A stretch of DNA of 64,000 bases from Alphaproteobacteria bacterium (GTDB lineage Bacteria > Pseudomonadota > Alphaproteobacteria > SHVW01): the NCBI GenBank assembly GCA_016869645.1, contig VGDO01000004.1, positions 1-64,000 of the forward strand, in the 5' to 3' direction. Below, piece by piece: positions 51,484-60,907 of this stretch; position 1 is the first letter of the stretch; each line of letters opens with the position of its first letter. The notes beneath the pieces are model-generated. The model was not told the origin of the DNA and made no database searches. It saw only the letters and a list, made by a program, of their open reading frames with translations. A program made the position numbers and the translations under genes.

Positions 51484-52725
51484 TTAGGATGCTGCGCGTC
51501 GCGGCAGAGCCGGATTGAGCACGACCGCGAGCGGCAGCGTCGCGAGCACCAGGCCTGCGATAATTGTCATCGTCATCGGCACGCCGAGCGCATCGCCGAA
51601 CATGCCGTAGATCACCGGCGCCACCGCGCTGGCGCCGATCGTGCCCGTGTAGAAGATCCCGAAGGAGCGCGTCCGTGCCGATTCCGGAACCAGCTCCGGC
51701 ACGCTGCCGTAGATGACGGAGGAGGTGCCGTTGAGTGCGACGCCGATCAGCGGCAGCAGCAGGACTCCCGCTTCTACCGGAAGCGGCAGGAGCGCCAATA
51801 TGCCGCCGGCGGTCAGGCCTTCCGTCAGCAGCACCGTCGTCAGCACGCCGAGCCGCGCCCCCAGCTGCGCGCAGATCAGCTTGCCGGCCGCGCCGCCGGC
51901 AAAGACCAGCGTCAGCGCGAGCCCGACCGTGGGCAATGATGCTCCCTTGGCGGTCAGCAGGAACGGCAGAAAGGTCAGGAAGCCGCCGCGCGTGGCGCTG
52001 TCCAAAACCCCGATCGAGAAAAGCACGGGAAACCCGTAGCGCGGCGCCCGGTGCGCCGGTGCCGTGCCTGCCGCGGCCGCTGCTGCACGCGGCGCCGCGT
52101 CTGGCGCCGGCGCATCCCGGCGGCGGCGCAGGAATGCTGGCGCCATGGCGAGAATGAGCACGCCGCCCAGGATCCCGACCAAGGCCAGCAGCCACAGCGT
52201 CGTCCGCCAGGGCAGCAGGGTCAGCAGCAGCGCGGTCGCCGCCGGCAGCACCATCTTGCCGACATCGCCCGCGAAGTTGTAGGTGCCAAGCGCGGTGCGC
52301 GAGCGTAGCCCGTCATAGGCACGCGCCACAATGCTCGAAGCGATCGGGTGCTGCACGCTGGCGCCGATGCCGCCCAGCACCAGTGCCGCCGCCAGAACGA
52401 CATAGCCGTCGCTGCTGGCCGCGAGCGCGAATCCGGAGCCGGCGACGATCGTGCCGGCCGCCAGCACGAGGATGAGTCCGACGCGATCGGCGAACCACCC
52501 CGCCGGAATCTGGAGGCTGGCCATGGTACCGACATAGAGGCTGCGCAGCGTGCCGATCTCGGCGTAGCCGAGGCCGAACGCGGCCTGCCAGATCGGCAGC
52601 AACAACAGAAGGAGATCGGTGTAGCCGTCGTGCACGGCATGGGCGCCGCAGGCCACACCAAGCGCGCGGCGCGCGCCCGCCGCGTCGGGCGGACGGACTC
52701 TGGCACCAGCCGCAACGTCGGCCAT
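51484..52725 (-). CDS. MFS transporter (fosmidomycin-resistance/Fsr-like)
   Basis: A 413-residue protein with twelve predicted helices and a long Ala-rich central loop (about 205-230). N-terminal ACGAHAVHDGYTDLLLLLLPIWQ is characteristic of the Fsr-type exporter group (DxxxH...Y), and MFS motif A is AGWFADRVG. The C-half contains GTSSVIYGSVPELVPE. Substrate unknown; efflux of a small drug or metabolite is likely by family. Divergent from hemC across 152 bases. Confidence 0.88.
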   Translation of the reverse strand: MADVAAGARVRPPDAAGARRALGVACGAHAVHDGYTDLLLLLLPIWQAAFGLGYAEIGTLRSLYVGTMASLQIPAGWFADRVGLILVLAAGTIVAGSGFALAASSDGYVVLAAALVLGGIGASVQHPIASSIVARAYDGLRSRTALGTYNFAGDVGKMVLPAATALLLTLLPWRTTLWLLALVGILGGVLILAMAPAFLRRRRDAPAPDAAPRAAAAAAGTAPAHRAPRYGFPVLFSIGVLDSATRGGFLTFLPFLLTAKGASLPTVGLALTLVFAGGAAGKLICAQLGARLGVLTTVLLTEGLTAGGILALLPLPVEAGVLLLPLIGVALNGTSSVIYGSVPELVPESARTRSFGIFYTGTIGASAVAPVIYGMFGDALGVPMTMTIIAGLVLATLPLAVVLNPALPRRAAS

Positions 52726-52877
52726 AACGTCGTGCTCCGGCGGTTCGACGACACGAACACGGCGCGGGCTTATCGCCGGTCATGGTTTCGTCACGCCGTA
52801 AGATAGCGGCGGGCCACTCTCTCGGCCACGCCAGAATGATTCCCTTGCGGCATGAAAGGTTCTAGGTTGCGCCTCGC

Positions 52878-53813
52878 ATGACGACGCAGCGCACACGAAT
52901 CCGGCTGGGCACGCGCGGCAGCCCGCTGGCCCTGATCCAGACCCGCGAGGTGCACGACCGCCTGATCGCGGCACACCCGGAGCTCGCCGCGCCGGGTGCG
53001 GTCGAGACGGTGGTCATCCGTACCACCGGCGACCGCGTGCAGGACCGCACGCTGGCCGAGATCGGCGGCAAGGGTCTCTTCACCAAGGAGATCGAGGAGG
53101 CGCTGCTTGCCGGCACGATCGACGTCGCGGTGCACTCCATGAAGGACGTGCCGACTTTCCTGCCCGACGGGTTGGAGATCGACTGCCTGCTGCCGCGCGA
53201 GGATCCGCGCGATGCCTTCATCTGTCCGAACGCGCCCAGCCTGGCGGCACTGCCGGCAGGCGCGCTGGTCGGCACCGCCTCGCTGCGCCGCCAGACCCAG
53301 ATTCTCAACCGTCGGCCCGATCTCAAGGTCGCGCCGCTGCGCGGCAATGTCGACACGCGCCTGCGCAAGCTCGAGGCGGGCGAATGCGCGGCCACGGTGC
53401 TCGCGCTGGCCGGTTTGCGCCGGCTCGGCCGCGCGGATGTCGTGACCGCCGTGCTCGAGCCGGAGGAGATGCTGCCGGCCGTGGCCCAGGGCGCCATCGG
53501 GCTCGAGTGCCGCACTGACGACCGTGAGACCAGGCGCCTGCTTGGCGCGCTCAATGACGGGCCGACCAGCGTCTGCATCGCGGCAGAGCGCGCCTTGCTG
53601 GCCGCGCTCGACGGCTCCTGCCGCACGCCGATCGCCGCACTCGCCACGCTGAATGCGGGCGCACTCAGCCTGCGTGGTCTCGTCATCAGCCTCGATGGAC
53701 GGCAATGCCATTGGTCGGCGCGCCAGGGTGCCCCGGCGGATGCGGCGCGGATGGGCACGGAGGCCGGCGAAGAGCTGAAGCGGCTGATCGGGCCTGATTT
53801 CTTCGAGGCATAG
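52878..53813 (+). CDS. hemC: Porphobilinogen deaminase (hydroxymethylbilane synthase)
   Basis: A 311-residue HemC of the tetrapyrrole pathway. Motifs: IRLGTRGSPLALIQT, GGKGLFTKEIEEALLAGTIDVAVHSMKDVPT, GTASLRRQTQIL, LRGNVDTRLRKLEAGE and the cofactor cysteine in LDGSCRTPIAA to which dipyrromethane attaches. Followed by 128 bases without a gene before hyuA. Confidence 0.96.
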   Translation: MTTQRTRIRLGTRGSPLALIQTREVHDRLIAAHPELAAPGAVETVVIRTTGDRVQDRTLAEIGGKGLFTKEIEEALLAGTIDVAVHSMKDVPTFLPDGLEIDCLLPREDPRDAFICPNAPSLAALPAGALVGTASLRRQTQILNRRPDLKVAPLRGNVDTRLRKLEAGECAATVLALAGLRRLGRADVVTAVLEPEEMLPAVAQGAIGLECRTDDRETRRLLGALNDGPTSVCIAAERALLAALDGSCRTPIAALATLNAGALSLRGLVISLDGRQCHWSARQGAPADAARMGTEAGEELKRLIGPDFFEA

Positions 53814-53941
53814 CTAGATGCGCCCCGCCGTGGCTGCATGGTCGCCCTGCGACATGCCCATGGTCCGGCCCCTTGCGCCCACCGCGCTTGCCGCCCCACA
53901 ATCCCGTCCGCGCGTGCATTTCGTGACGGGACTGGGCTGAC

Positions 53942-55981
53942 ATGGCTTATCGCATCGGCGTCGACATCGGCGGCACCTTCACCGATTTCTGCGTGTTCAA
54001 TGCCGCGACCAACGCGCTGCACAGCTTCAAGGTGCTGTCGACGCCGGACAAGCCCGGCTCGGAGGTGATGGAGGGGCTGCGCCAGATCGAGGCGCGCTTC
54101 GGCGTCAAGCCGAAGGACGTCGAATACTTCACCCATGGCACCACGGTCGGCGTCAACACGGTGATCCAGCGCAAGGGTATCAAGCTCTGCCTGATCACGA
54201 CCGAGAACTTCGCCGACGTGCTCGAGCTAGCGCGCCTCAAGATGCCCGACCCCTACCATCTGTTCTCGCGCCGCCCCGTGCCATTGGTCACGCGCGACCG
54301 CGTGCTGACCGTGCGCGAGCGCATCGCCGCCGATGGCAGCGTCGAGGAGCCGATCGACGAGGCAAACGTGCGCGCCGCACTGGCCGAGGCGCGCGCCATG
54401 GGCGCCGAAGGCATCGTGGTGGCGCTGATCCATGCCTATCGCAACGCCGCCCATGAGCAGAAGATCAAGGAGATCGCTCAGCGCCAGGCGCCCGAGCTCC
54501 CCGTCTATCTCTCGAGCGAGGTCTGGCCGATCATCCGCGAATACGAGCGCACGGTGACGACGGTCATCAACGGCTATGTCCAGCCGCGCGTCGCGCATTA
54601 CCTCGGCTCGCTGCAGAAGGCGCTCGCCGAGATGGGCGTGCCGGCCGAGCCGCTGGTGACCAAGTCGAATGGCGGCGTGATGAGCGCCGAGCTGGGCAAG
54701 ACGCAATGCGTGCAGATGGTGCTGTCGGGCACGGCGGCCGGCGTGATCGGCGCCAGCTTCATCGCGCGCCAGGCCGGCATCAGGAACTGCATGAGCCTCG
54801 ACATCGGCGGCACCAGCGCCGACGTCGCCCTCATCATCGACGGCCAGCCGCAGTTCGGCACCGGCGAGACGATCGGCGAGTTCCCGATTTATATCCCCTC
54901 GGTCGCAGTCAGCTCGATCGGCGCCGGCGGCGGCTCGATCGCCTGGGTCGACGCGCTGGGCGTGCTCAAGGTGGGGCCGGAGAGCGCGGGCTCCAATCCC
55001 GGGCCGGCCTGCTTCGGCCGCGGCGGCACGCGCGCGACCATCACGGACGCGTTTGCCATCTGCGGCTTCATCGGGCAAGGGGACCTGGGGTACTCGCAGG
55101 TCAAGCTCGATCTCGGCGCCGCCAAGGCGGCCATCGGCGTGATCGCGTCGAAGCTTGGTCTCGGCCTGGAGGAGACCGCGGAGTCGATCATCAAGGTCGC
55201 CTGCTCCGGCATGTACATGGAGGTGAGCAAGCTGATCTCGCGTACGGGCGTCGACCCGCGCGCCTTCTCGCTGCTCGCCTTCGGCGGCGCCGGACCGATG
55301 CTTGCCTGCTTCGCCGCGCGCGATCTGGGCATGCCCAATGTGCTCGTGCCGAACACGCCGGGCGTGCTCTCGGCCTTCGGCGGGCTGATCGCCGACATCA
55401 AGAACGACTTCATCAAGACGGTCTATCTCGACCTCGACGGTGCCGCTGCCGCGACGATCAGGCGCAACTTCGCCGAGCTCGAGCGCACCGCCGTGCACTG
55501 GCTCAAGGAGGAGCAGCGCTACAGGGGCGAAAGCCGTCTCGTCTACTCGGCCGACATGCGCTATCGCGGCCAGTCCTTCGAGATCGAGACCATGCTCGAT
55601 CGCAGCTGGGTCGAGGCGGGCGACCACGCGAAAATCGCTTCCGCCTTCCACGACCGTCACATGGCGGTCTACGGCCACAGCGATCCCAAGGCGGCCGTGC
55701 AGGTGATCAATCTGCGCCTCGTCATCGTCGGCACGAGCCCGAAGCCGGATTTCCAGCGCCGCGCACTCGCCGCCGGCGCCGTGACGCCGGTCAAGTCGAT
55801 CGAGGTCTATCTCGACGGCAAGCGGCAGAAGGTGCCGCTCTACCGCCGCGCCGAGCTCAAGCCCGGCCAGACCTTCAGCGGGCCGGCCGTCATCCTGCAG
55901 GACGACACGACGACCTGCGTGCCCGGTGGCTACGCCGGTCGGGTCGACGAGTGGGGCAATCTGCAGCTGGATCAGGCATAG
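53942..55981 (+). CDS. hyuA: Hydantoinase/oxoprolinase family protein, subunit A
   Basis: A 679-residue HyuA-type subunit. N-terminal Hydant_A_N: YRIGVDIGGTFTDFCVFNAA (phosphate-binding ASKHA motif) and EYFTHGTTVGVNTVIQRKG. Central ATPase fold: SLDIGGTSADVALIIDG and SIGAGGGSIAWVD, then GGAGPMLACFAARDLGM. C-terminal domain ends near GRVDEWGNLQLDQ. Partners HyuB at 56171. Family reactions are ATP-dependent ring opening (5-oxoproline, N-methylhydantoin) or carboxylation (acetone, acetophenone). The true substrate is not visible. Confidence 0.9.
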   Translation: MAYRIGVDIGGTFTDFCVFNAATNALHSFKVLSTPDKPGSEVMEGLRQIEARFGVKPKDVEYFTHGTTVGVNTVIQRKGIKLCLITTENFADVLELARLKMPDPYHLFSRRPVPLVTRDRVLTVRERIAADGSVEEPIDEANVRAALAEARAMGAEGIVVALIHAYRNAAHEQKIKEIAQRQAPELPVYLSSEVWPIIREYERTVTTVINGYVQPRVAHYLGSLQKALAEMGVPAEPLVTKSNGGVMSAELGKTQCVQMVLSGTAAGVIGASFIARQAGIRNCMSLDIGGTSADVALIIDGQPQFGTGETIGEFPIYIPSVAVSSIGAGGGSIAWVDALGVLKVGPESAGSNPGPACFGRGGTRATITDAFAICGFIGQGDLGYSQVKLDLGAAKAAIGVIASKLGLGLEETAESIIKVACSGMYMEVSKLISRTGVDPRAFSLLAFGGAGPMLACFAARDLGMPNVLVPNTPGVLSAFGGLIADIKNDFIKTVYLDLDGAAAATIRRNFAELERTAVHWLKEEQRYRGESRLVYSADMRYRGQSFEIETMLDRSWVEAGDHAKIASAFHDRHMAVYGHSDPKAAVQVINLRLVIVGTSPKPDFQRRALAAGAVTPVKSIEVYLDGKRQKVPLYRRAELKPGQTFSGPAVILQDDTTTCVPGGYAGRVDEWGNLQLDQA

Positions 55982-56009
55982 ATGCGCACATCGAATCCGA
56001 TGCCCCCTT

Positions 56010-56040
56010 CCCTCATGCTGAGCCCGTCGAAGCATGAGGG
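56010..56040. repeat. REP-like palindromic repeat, copy 1
   Basis: CCCTCATGCT (56010-56019) and AGCATGAGGG (56031-56040) form a 10-base stem around GAGCCCGTCGA. This CTGAGCCxGTCGAAG-type palindrome is widespread in GC-rich Proteobacteria. It lies in the gap between hyuA and hyuB. Confidence 0.7.
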
Positions 56041-56121
56041 CGCTCGCCAGCGGACAGGGTGCGATCGCATGGCACGGACACGCGTACTGGTTCTTGCCAT
56101 GCATGAACTTGCGGAACGGGT

Positions 56122-56148
56122 CTCATGCTTCGACAGGCTCAGCATGAG
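56122..56148. repeat. REP-like palindromic repeat, copy 2 (inverted)
   Basis: CTCATGCT (56122-56129) and AGCATGAG (56141-56148) around TCGACAGGCTC. It is the reverse complement of copy 1 with single-base differences, so the two form a BIME-like pair about 80 bases apart. Being inside the hyuA-hyuB operon, it may adjust subunit mRNA levels. Confidence 0.7.
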
Positions 56149-56170
56149 GCGAGGTTAAGGAGCGACGGAC

Positions 56171-58180
56171 ATGCCGATCGACAAGGTGACCCTGCAGATC
56201 CTCGCCAACCACTGCGCGGCGGCGACGGAGAGCATGGCCTACACGCTGTTCCGCACGGCGCATTCGACCTTCGTCAAGGAGACCGAGGACTTCACCACGG
56301 GTCTCACGACGCCGGAGGGGCTGACTTTCGCCTCGCCCAAGGATCTCGGCGCCACCTGGTTCGTCGGCCTCGACTATGGCGACGCCATCAGGATGGTCGA
56401 CAGCTATCGGCCCGGCGATCTGTGCCTGACCAACGATCCCTACAGCGGCTACGCCTGCACGCATTCGCCCGACATCCATCTGTGGAAGCCGATCTTCTGG
56501 AAAGACGAGCTGGTCTGCTACTCGGTCGGCCATATCCACAACACCGATGTCGGCGGCGCGGTGCCGGCCTCGCTGTCGCGCACCCTCGTCGAGGTGCACC
56601 AGGAAGGCATCCGCGTGCCGCCGTCGAAGCTCTACAACGAGGGCAGGCTCAACGACGAGCTGGTCCGCGTGATGATGACCAATGTGCGCGTGCCCGAGCA
56701 GAACTGGGGCGACCTCAAGGCGCAGATCGCCGCCATGAACACGGGCGAGCGCAAGGTCCACGAGATGATCGAGCGCTTCGGCATCGAGACCTTCCGCCAG
56801 GGCATGGGCGACCTGCTCGACTATTCCGAGCAGCAGACGCGCAATCTCATCCGCACAATCCCGGATGGCGACTACTTCTTCGCCGACTACATGGACGAGG
56901 ATGCCGCGGGCGGCGTGCCCTGCCGCATCGCGATCACGCTCAGGGTCAAGGGCGACGAGCTGGTGCTCGACTACACCGGCTCCGATCCCCAGCTCACCTC
57001 CTCGCTCAACATGCCGACCGGCGGCAAGGAGCGGCACATCCTGCCCATGGTCGGCCTCGTCTACGTGTTCTACACGCTCGATCCGACCATCCTGTTGAAC
57101 TCGGGCATGATGCGGCCGGCGCGCGCCATCCTGCCCGAGGGCACTGTGGTCAATCCGAAATTCCCGGCCGCGGTCGGCATGCGCTCGCTCACCTGCATGC
57201 GCGTCCAGGACACGACCTTCGGCTGCTTCGCGCGCGCGCTGCCCGACCGCATGCCCGCCTGCCCGTCGGGCGGCGGGCCGATGATGAACGTCAAGACCAC
57301 GGACAACCGCACCGGCCGCACGGTGATGGCGTCCATCGATCCCGTGCTCGGCGGCGCCGGCGGCTCGCCGCATGCCGACGGTTCCGACGGCTCGGGCGCC
57401 AACTCGTCCTTCCTCAAGAACACGCCGGTCGAGATCAACGAGGTCGAGGTGCCGGTCAAGATCCTGCGCTACGGCCTCGCCCAGGATTCGGGTGGCCCGG
57501 GCAAGCATCGCGGCGGCTTGGCCTCCAGTCTCGAGTTCAAGGTGTTCGCGCCCAACACGACGATCACCGCGCGCAACCGCGACCGCTCGCACTTCGCCGC
57601 CTGGGGTGCCGGCGGCGGCAAGGCGAGCGCGCCCTCCGTCTTCGCGCTCAATCCCGGCACCAACCACGAGGTCAACCTCGAGAACACCGACATCTTCACG
57701 GTCGAGCCGGGCGACGTCATCTTGATGACGTGCTCTGGCGCGGGCGGCTGGGGCGATCCGCTGGAGCGGCCCGCCGACGCCGTGCTGCACGACGTCAAAT
57801 GCAGCTTCATTTCCGCGGCGGCGGCGCTCAGGGACTATGGCGTCGTGATCGTCGACGGCAAGGTCGACGAGCGCCAGACCGAATCGCGTCGCGCCGCCAT
57901 GCGCAAGGAGGCGAAGCCGGCTGATCGGCAAGCATTCTTCGACTACGGCCCCGAACGCTCGGGCTTCGAGCGGATCTGGACGCTCGCCAACTACGACGCG
58001 CTGACCGCGATCCTCAAGACGCTGCCGGTCAACTGGCGCTTCTTCGTCAAGCGCAAGATCTTCGATGCGGTCGGGCGCATGCAAGGCGGCGAGCGGCGCG
58101 GCGACGGCAGCGAGGTGCGCCAGGCCTTCGACCGCATCCTGAAGGAATATCCGCAGCTCCAGGCGCAGGCGGCCGAGTGA
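56171..58180 (+). CDS. hyuB: Hydantoinase B/oxoprolinase family protein
   Basis: A 669-residue HyuB-type subunit: MAYTLFRTAHSTFVKETEDF, LTNDPYSGYACTHSPDIHLWKPIF, the metal-region VGHIHNTDVGG, and DRMPACPSGGGPMM, then DSGGPGKHRGG near the catalytic end. The C-terminus (about 570-669) extends beyond the usual core with SGFERIWTLANYDALTAILKTLP and a helical tail, as in the acetone carboxylase-like branch. Its stop overlaps the SDR GTG in GTGA. AAGGAGCG precedes the ATG. Confidence 0.9.
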   Translation: MPIDKVTLQILANHCAAATESMAYTLFRTAHSTFVKETEDFTTGLTTPEGLTFASPKDLGATWFVGLDYGDAIRMVDSYRPGDLCLTNDPYSGYACTHSPDIHLWKPIFWKDELVCYSVGHIHNTDVGGAVPASLSRTLVEVHQEGIRVPPSKLYNEGRLNDELVRVMMTNVRVPEQNWGDLKAQIAAMNTGERKVHEMIERFGIETFRQGMGDLLDYSEQQTRNLIRTIPDGDYFFADYMDEDAAGGVPCRIAITLRVKGDELVLDYTGSDPQLTSSLNMPTGGKERHILPMVGLVYVFYTLDPTILLNSGMMRPARAILPEGTVVNPKFPAAVGMRSLTCMRVQDTTFGCFARALPDRMPACPSGGGPMMNVKTTDNRTGRTVMASIDPVLGGAGGSPHADGSDGSGANSSFLKNTPVEINEVEVPVKILRYGLAQDSGGPGKHRGGLASSLEFKVFAPNTTITARNRDRSHFAAWGAGGGKASAPSVFALNPGTNHEVNLENTDIFTVEPGDVILMTCSGAGGWGDPLERPADAVLHDVKCSFISAAAALRDYGVVIVDGKVDERQTESRRAAMRKEAKPADRQAFFDYGPERSGFERIWTLANYDALTAILKTLPVNWRFFVKRKIFDAVGRMQGGERRGDGSEVRQAFDRILKEYPQLQAQAAE

Positions 58181-59001
58181 GCGCCGCGGCTGCGACCGGC
58201 CGCTTCGCCGGCAAGAAGGTCATCATCACCGGCGCGGCTGGCGTCTACGGGCGCGAGCTGAGCCACGCCTTCGCCGAGGCGGGCGCCAGCCTTTGCCTGG
58301 TCGACCGCGACCGGGCCGCGCTCGACCGGTTCGCCGCCGGGCTGGCGCTGCCGGCCGAGCGGATCATGGCCGCCTATATCGACCTGTCCGACGAAGCAGC
58401 GATCAAGGAGCTCGCCCGCGCCATCGAAGCACGCTGGCAAGCACCCGACATCGTCGTCAACAACGCCGGAATCTATCCCTTCGGCGGCCTGTTCGAGATC
58501 GACGGCGCCGAATGGGACCGCGTCCTCCGGCTCAATCTCAAGGCGCCCTTCCTGATGATGCAGGCGCTGGCGCGCCAGATGATCGTCAAGGGCGTCAAGG
58601 GCAGCTTCGTCAACATTTCCTCGGGCGCGGCCGATTTCCTGCGCACCAACGCCATTCCCTATTGCGTGTCGAAGCGCGGCCTCGAATACCTGACCCAGGC
58701 CTTTGCCATCGAACTGGCTCCCTATGGCATCCGCGTCAACGCGGCGCGGCCCGGCTTCGCCGAGGGCAGCACGGCGGTCACCTGGCCGCCCGGCTACATC
58801 GAGGCGATCACCAAGCACAACCCGATGCGCCGCGTGTCGCAGCCTGGCGACCTCGCCGGCGCGGTCATGTTCCTCGCCTCAGACGATGCCGCCTACGTCA
58901 CGGGCGATACCATCGCTGCCGATGGCGGCAGCTCGATCCCGCGCCGCATGGGTGCCGCGACGGAGGGCAAGCGGCCGGGGCTGCCCGAGCCGCCGGCCTA
59001 G
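58177..59001 (+). CDS. SDR family oxidoreductase
   Basis: A 274-residue short-chain dehydrogenase with GTG start inside the hyuB stop. Cofactor motif ITGAAGVYGRELSHAFAEAGA; note GVYG in place of the usual GIG. NNAGIYPFGG, catalytic serine SSGAADFLRTNAIPYCVSKRGLEYL with Tyr-xxx-Lys, and the RVNAARPGFAEG loop. The overlap ties it to the hydantoinase operon, so it may oxidise a carbonyl or alcohol product of the same pathway. Substrate unknown. Confidence 0.9.
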   Translation: MSAAAATGRFAGKKVIITGAAGVYGRELSHAFAEAGASLCLVDRDRAALDRFAAGLALPAERIMAAYIDLSDEAAIKELARAIEARWQAPDIVVNNAGIYPFGGLFEIDGAEWDRVLRLNLKAPFLMMQALARQMIVKGVKGSFVNISSGAADFLRTNAIPYCVSKRGLEYLTQAFAIELAPYGIRVNAARPGFAEGSTAVTWPPGYIEAITKHNPMRRVSQPGDLAGAVMFLASDDAAYVTGDTIAADGGSSIPRRMGAATEGKRPGLPEPPA

Positions 59002-59032
59002 CCGCGACGAAACGGCGCGGGGGCCTCCGACA

Positions 59033-59794
59033 ATGTACCTCCTGCTGGCGTGGTTGCCGACGCTCGTGACAGCGGCGGCGGGCATCGGCCTGCTCGCCTA
59101 TGGACCGATCGCCCAGCCGCAGGCCTACCACGCCTTTGCCGACACGCGCACCATCCTGGGCGTCGCCAACGGCGCCAACGTCCTGTCCAATCTCGCCTTT
59201 GCACTTGTCGGCCTCTACGGACTGGTCCGCCTATGGCCGGCGCGGCGCGATCCTGCCGTTGCTGCCGCATGGCCGGGTCACTTCGTCTTTCTTCTCGGGC
59301 TTGTCCTGACGGCCGCAGGCTCGGCCTATTATCACGACGCGCCCGACAATGCGCGGCTGGTCTGGGACAGGTTGCCAATGACATTGGTCTGCGCGGGCCT
59401 GCTCGCCGCGGTGCGCGCCGATACGGGCTACGCCGCGAGCGCCACGCGGGACGTGCTCGTGCTGTCGATCGCCGGGATCGCCAGCGTCGTGTGGTGGCAT
59501 CTGACGGAACAGTGGGGCGAGGGCGATCTGCGACCCTATCTGCTGTTCCAGGCCCTGCCCATCCTGCTCATTCCGCTCTGGCAACTGCGCGGCAACTCGA
59601 CACAAGGGGACCGCCGCGCCTATCTGCTGGCATTCGGCGTCTACATGCTGGCCAAACTCGCAGAGTTCACCGACCGCGCGCTCTTCGACCTGCTGTCGGT
59701 CAGCGGCCACACGATCAAGCATCTGCTGGCGGCGGCGGCGACCGGGGTGATCGCGGCGCATCTCGTGCGGCGTGTCGACGCGGCGCGCGGCTAA
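59033..59794 (+). CDS. Ceramidase-like (CREST superfamily) membrane protein
   Basis: A 253-residue membrane protein with seven predicted helices. CREST-type residues are present: ANVLSNLAFALVGLYGL, SAYYHDAPDNARLVWDRLPMTL (His and Asp of the putative metal site), a histidine in VVWWHLTEQWGEGDLRPYL, and SGHTIKHLLAAAA near the C-terminus with the final two histidines. The superfamily includes alkaline ceramidases and other membrane hydrolases; the bacterial substrate is unknown. ATG 59033 is 31 bases after the SDR stop. Its TAA overlaps the convergent Rieske gene stop in CTAA. Confidence 0.82.
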   Translation: MYLLLAWLPTLVTAAAGIGLLAYGPIAQPQAYHAFADTRTILGVANGANVLSNLAFALVGLYGLVRLWPARRDPAVAAAWPGHFVFLLGLVLTAAGSAYYHDAPDNARLVWDRLPMTLVCAGLLAAVRADTGYAASATRDVLVLSIAGIASVVWWHLTEQWGEGDLRPYLLFQALPILLIPLWQLRGNSTQGDRRAYLLAFGVYMLAKLAEFTDRALFDLLSVSGHTIKHLLAAAATGVIAAHLVRRVDAARG

Positions 59795-60879
59795 CCCAAC
59801 CGTTCCTCGAGCCAGCGATAGGTTTGCGCCAGCGCCACTTCGCGCGGGCTGAGGGGACCGGGCGTGTGCGCGATCGATGATAGGCCGACCTGCTGCACCT
59901 CGAGCATGCCGGCATCCTCGCGCGCGACGCGCTCCCAGCGGTCGTAGTAGAGCGCGGCGTGGCGCGGAAAGTCCGGCAGAGCGGCGGTCGCACGCGGGAA
60001 GCAGCCGCCGACCGTCAGCACCGAACGGTCGACGGCGACAGGCCGGACGTCGAGCCACCAGATGCAGTCCTGCGCGCAGGCCAGCTGGATCGCCGGCATC
60101 AACATGGTAAAATAGGTGCCGCGCTTCGCCTCGTCGGACAGGCCGGCGATCGTGGGGAAGGGTGCGGGTGCCTCGCCCAGCACGGCGATGCTGGTGTCGC
60201 TCAGCACCTGGATGCACACCCAGTTGCCGGTCGTGTTGAGCTCGACCGATTTCTGCGCACCCACGGTCTTCGCGTGCACCGTGCCGGTGTGATAGGCCTC
60301 GATCGCATTCTCGACCAGCAGCTTCCAATTGCAGCGCACGTCGAGTTCGATGCGCCAGGTCGTGACCATGTCCTCGGGCCGATGGCTCGCCAGCGTGCTT
60401 GCCATGTCGCCGAGATAAGAGACCAGATCGTCGGCGTCGTGATCGAAATTGAGGAAGACGAATCCGCCCCACTGCTCGCAGCGAACCGGGTGCAGGCCCC
60501 AATCCTGCTTGCGGAAGCCTTCCCCACCGGGGCCAGCGGGCGGCATGGTCGGCGCGCCGATCAGCGAGCCGTCGAGCCGGTAGGACCAGGCGTGGTAGGG
60601 GCACGCGATGGCGCGCCGGTTGCCGCTGCCGCTCAGCAGCAGCGAACCCCGGTGCCGGCAGGTGTTGGCGAAGGCGCGGATCGCGCCATCCTCGCCGCGC
60701 ACGACGATGACCGGCCCGCCGACCGTGTCGATGGCACGGTAGTCGCCCGGCTTCGGCAGCTCGTCCGCACGGCCGAACAGGATCCATGAGCGGCGATGCA
60801 CGCACTCCATCTCGCGCGCGAAATGATCGGCGCTGGTGTACCAGGAGGTGGGTGGGGACAAGATCAACGCCGGGGCCAC
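59791..60879 (-). CDS. Rieske 2Fe-2S aromatic-ring-hydroxylating oxygenase alpha subunit
   Basis: A 362-residue oxygenase alpha-subunit-like protein. Rieske ligands: CRHRGS and CPYHAWSYRLDGS (Cys-His plus Cys-His). The catalytic domain begins WKLLVENAIEAYHTGTVHAKT, where the N, the histidines and a later Asp supply the mononuclear iron. Overall style is close to betaine/choline-type monooxygenases (GbcA-like), in addition to ring hydroxylases. GTG 60879 is the best start; more upstream sequence overlaps the DUF2283 gene. The reductase partner is not in the window. Confidence 0.87.
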   Translation of the reverse strand: MAPALILSPPTSWYTSADHFAREMECVHRRSWILFGRADELPKPGDYRAIDTVGGPVIVVRGEDGAIRAFANTCRHRGSLLLSGSGNRRAIACPYHAWSYRLDGSLIGAPTMPPAGPGGEGFRKQDWGLHPVRCEQWGGFVFLNFDHDADDLVSYLGDMASTLASHRPEDMVTTWRIELDVRCNWKLLVENAIEAYHTGTVHAKTVGAQKSVELNTTGNWVCIQVLSDTSIAVLGEAPAPFPTIAGLSDEAKRGTYFTMLMPAIQLACAQDCIWWLDVRPVAVDRSVLTVGGCFPRATAALPDFPRHAALYYDRWERVAREDAGMLEVQQVGLSSIAHTPGPLSPREVALAQTYRWLEERLG

Positions 60880-60907
60880 GTTCGGAAGCGATGTGGGTGA
60901 AACGGAC

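Noticed and set aside
54227..58084. Two very long open frames antisense to hyuA and hyuB
   Set aside because: Compositionally biased (His/Asp/Arg/Ala) products with no recognisable fold; both subunits on the plus strand have complete family motifs.
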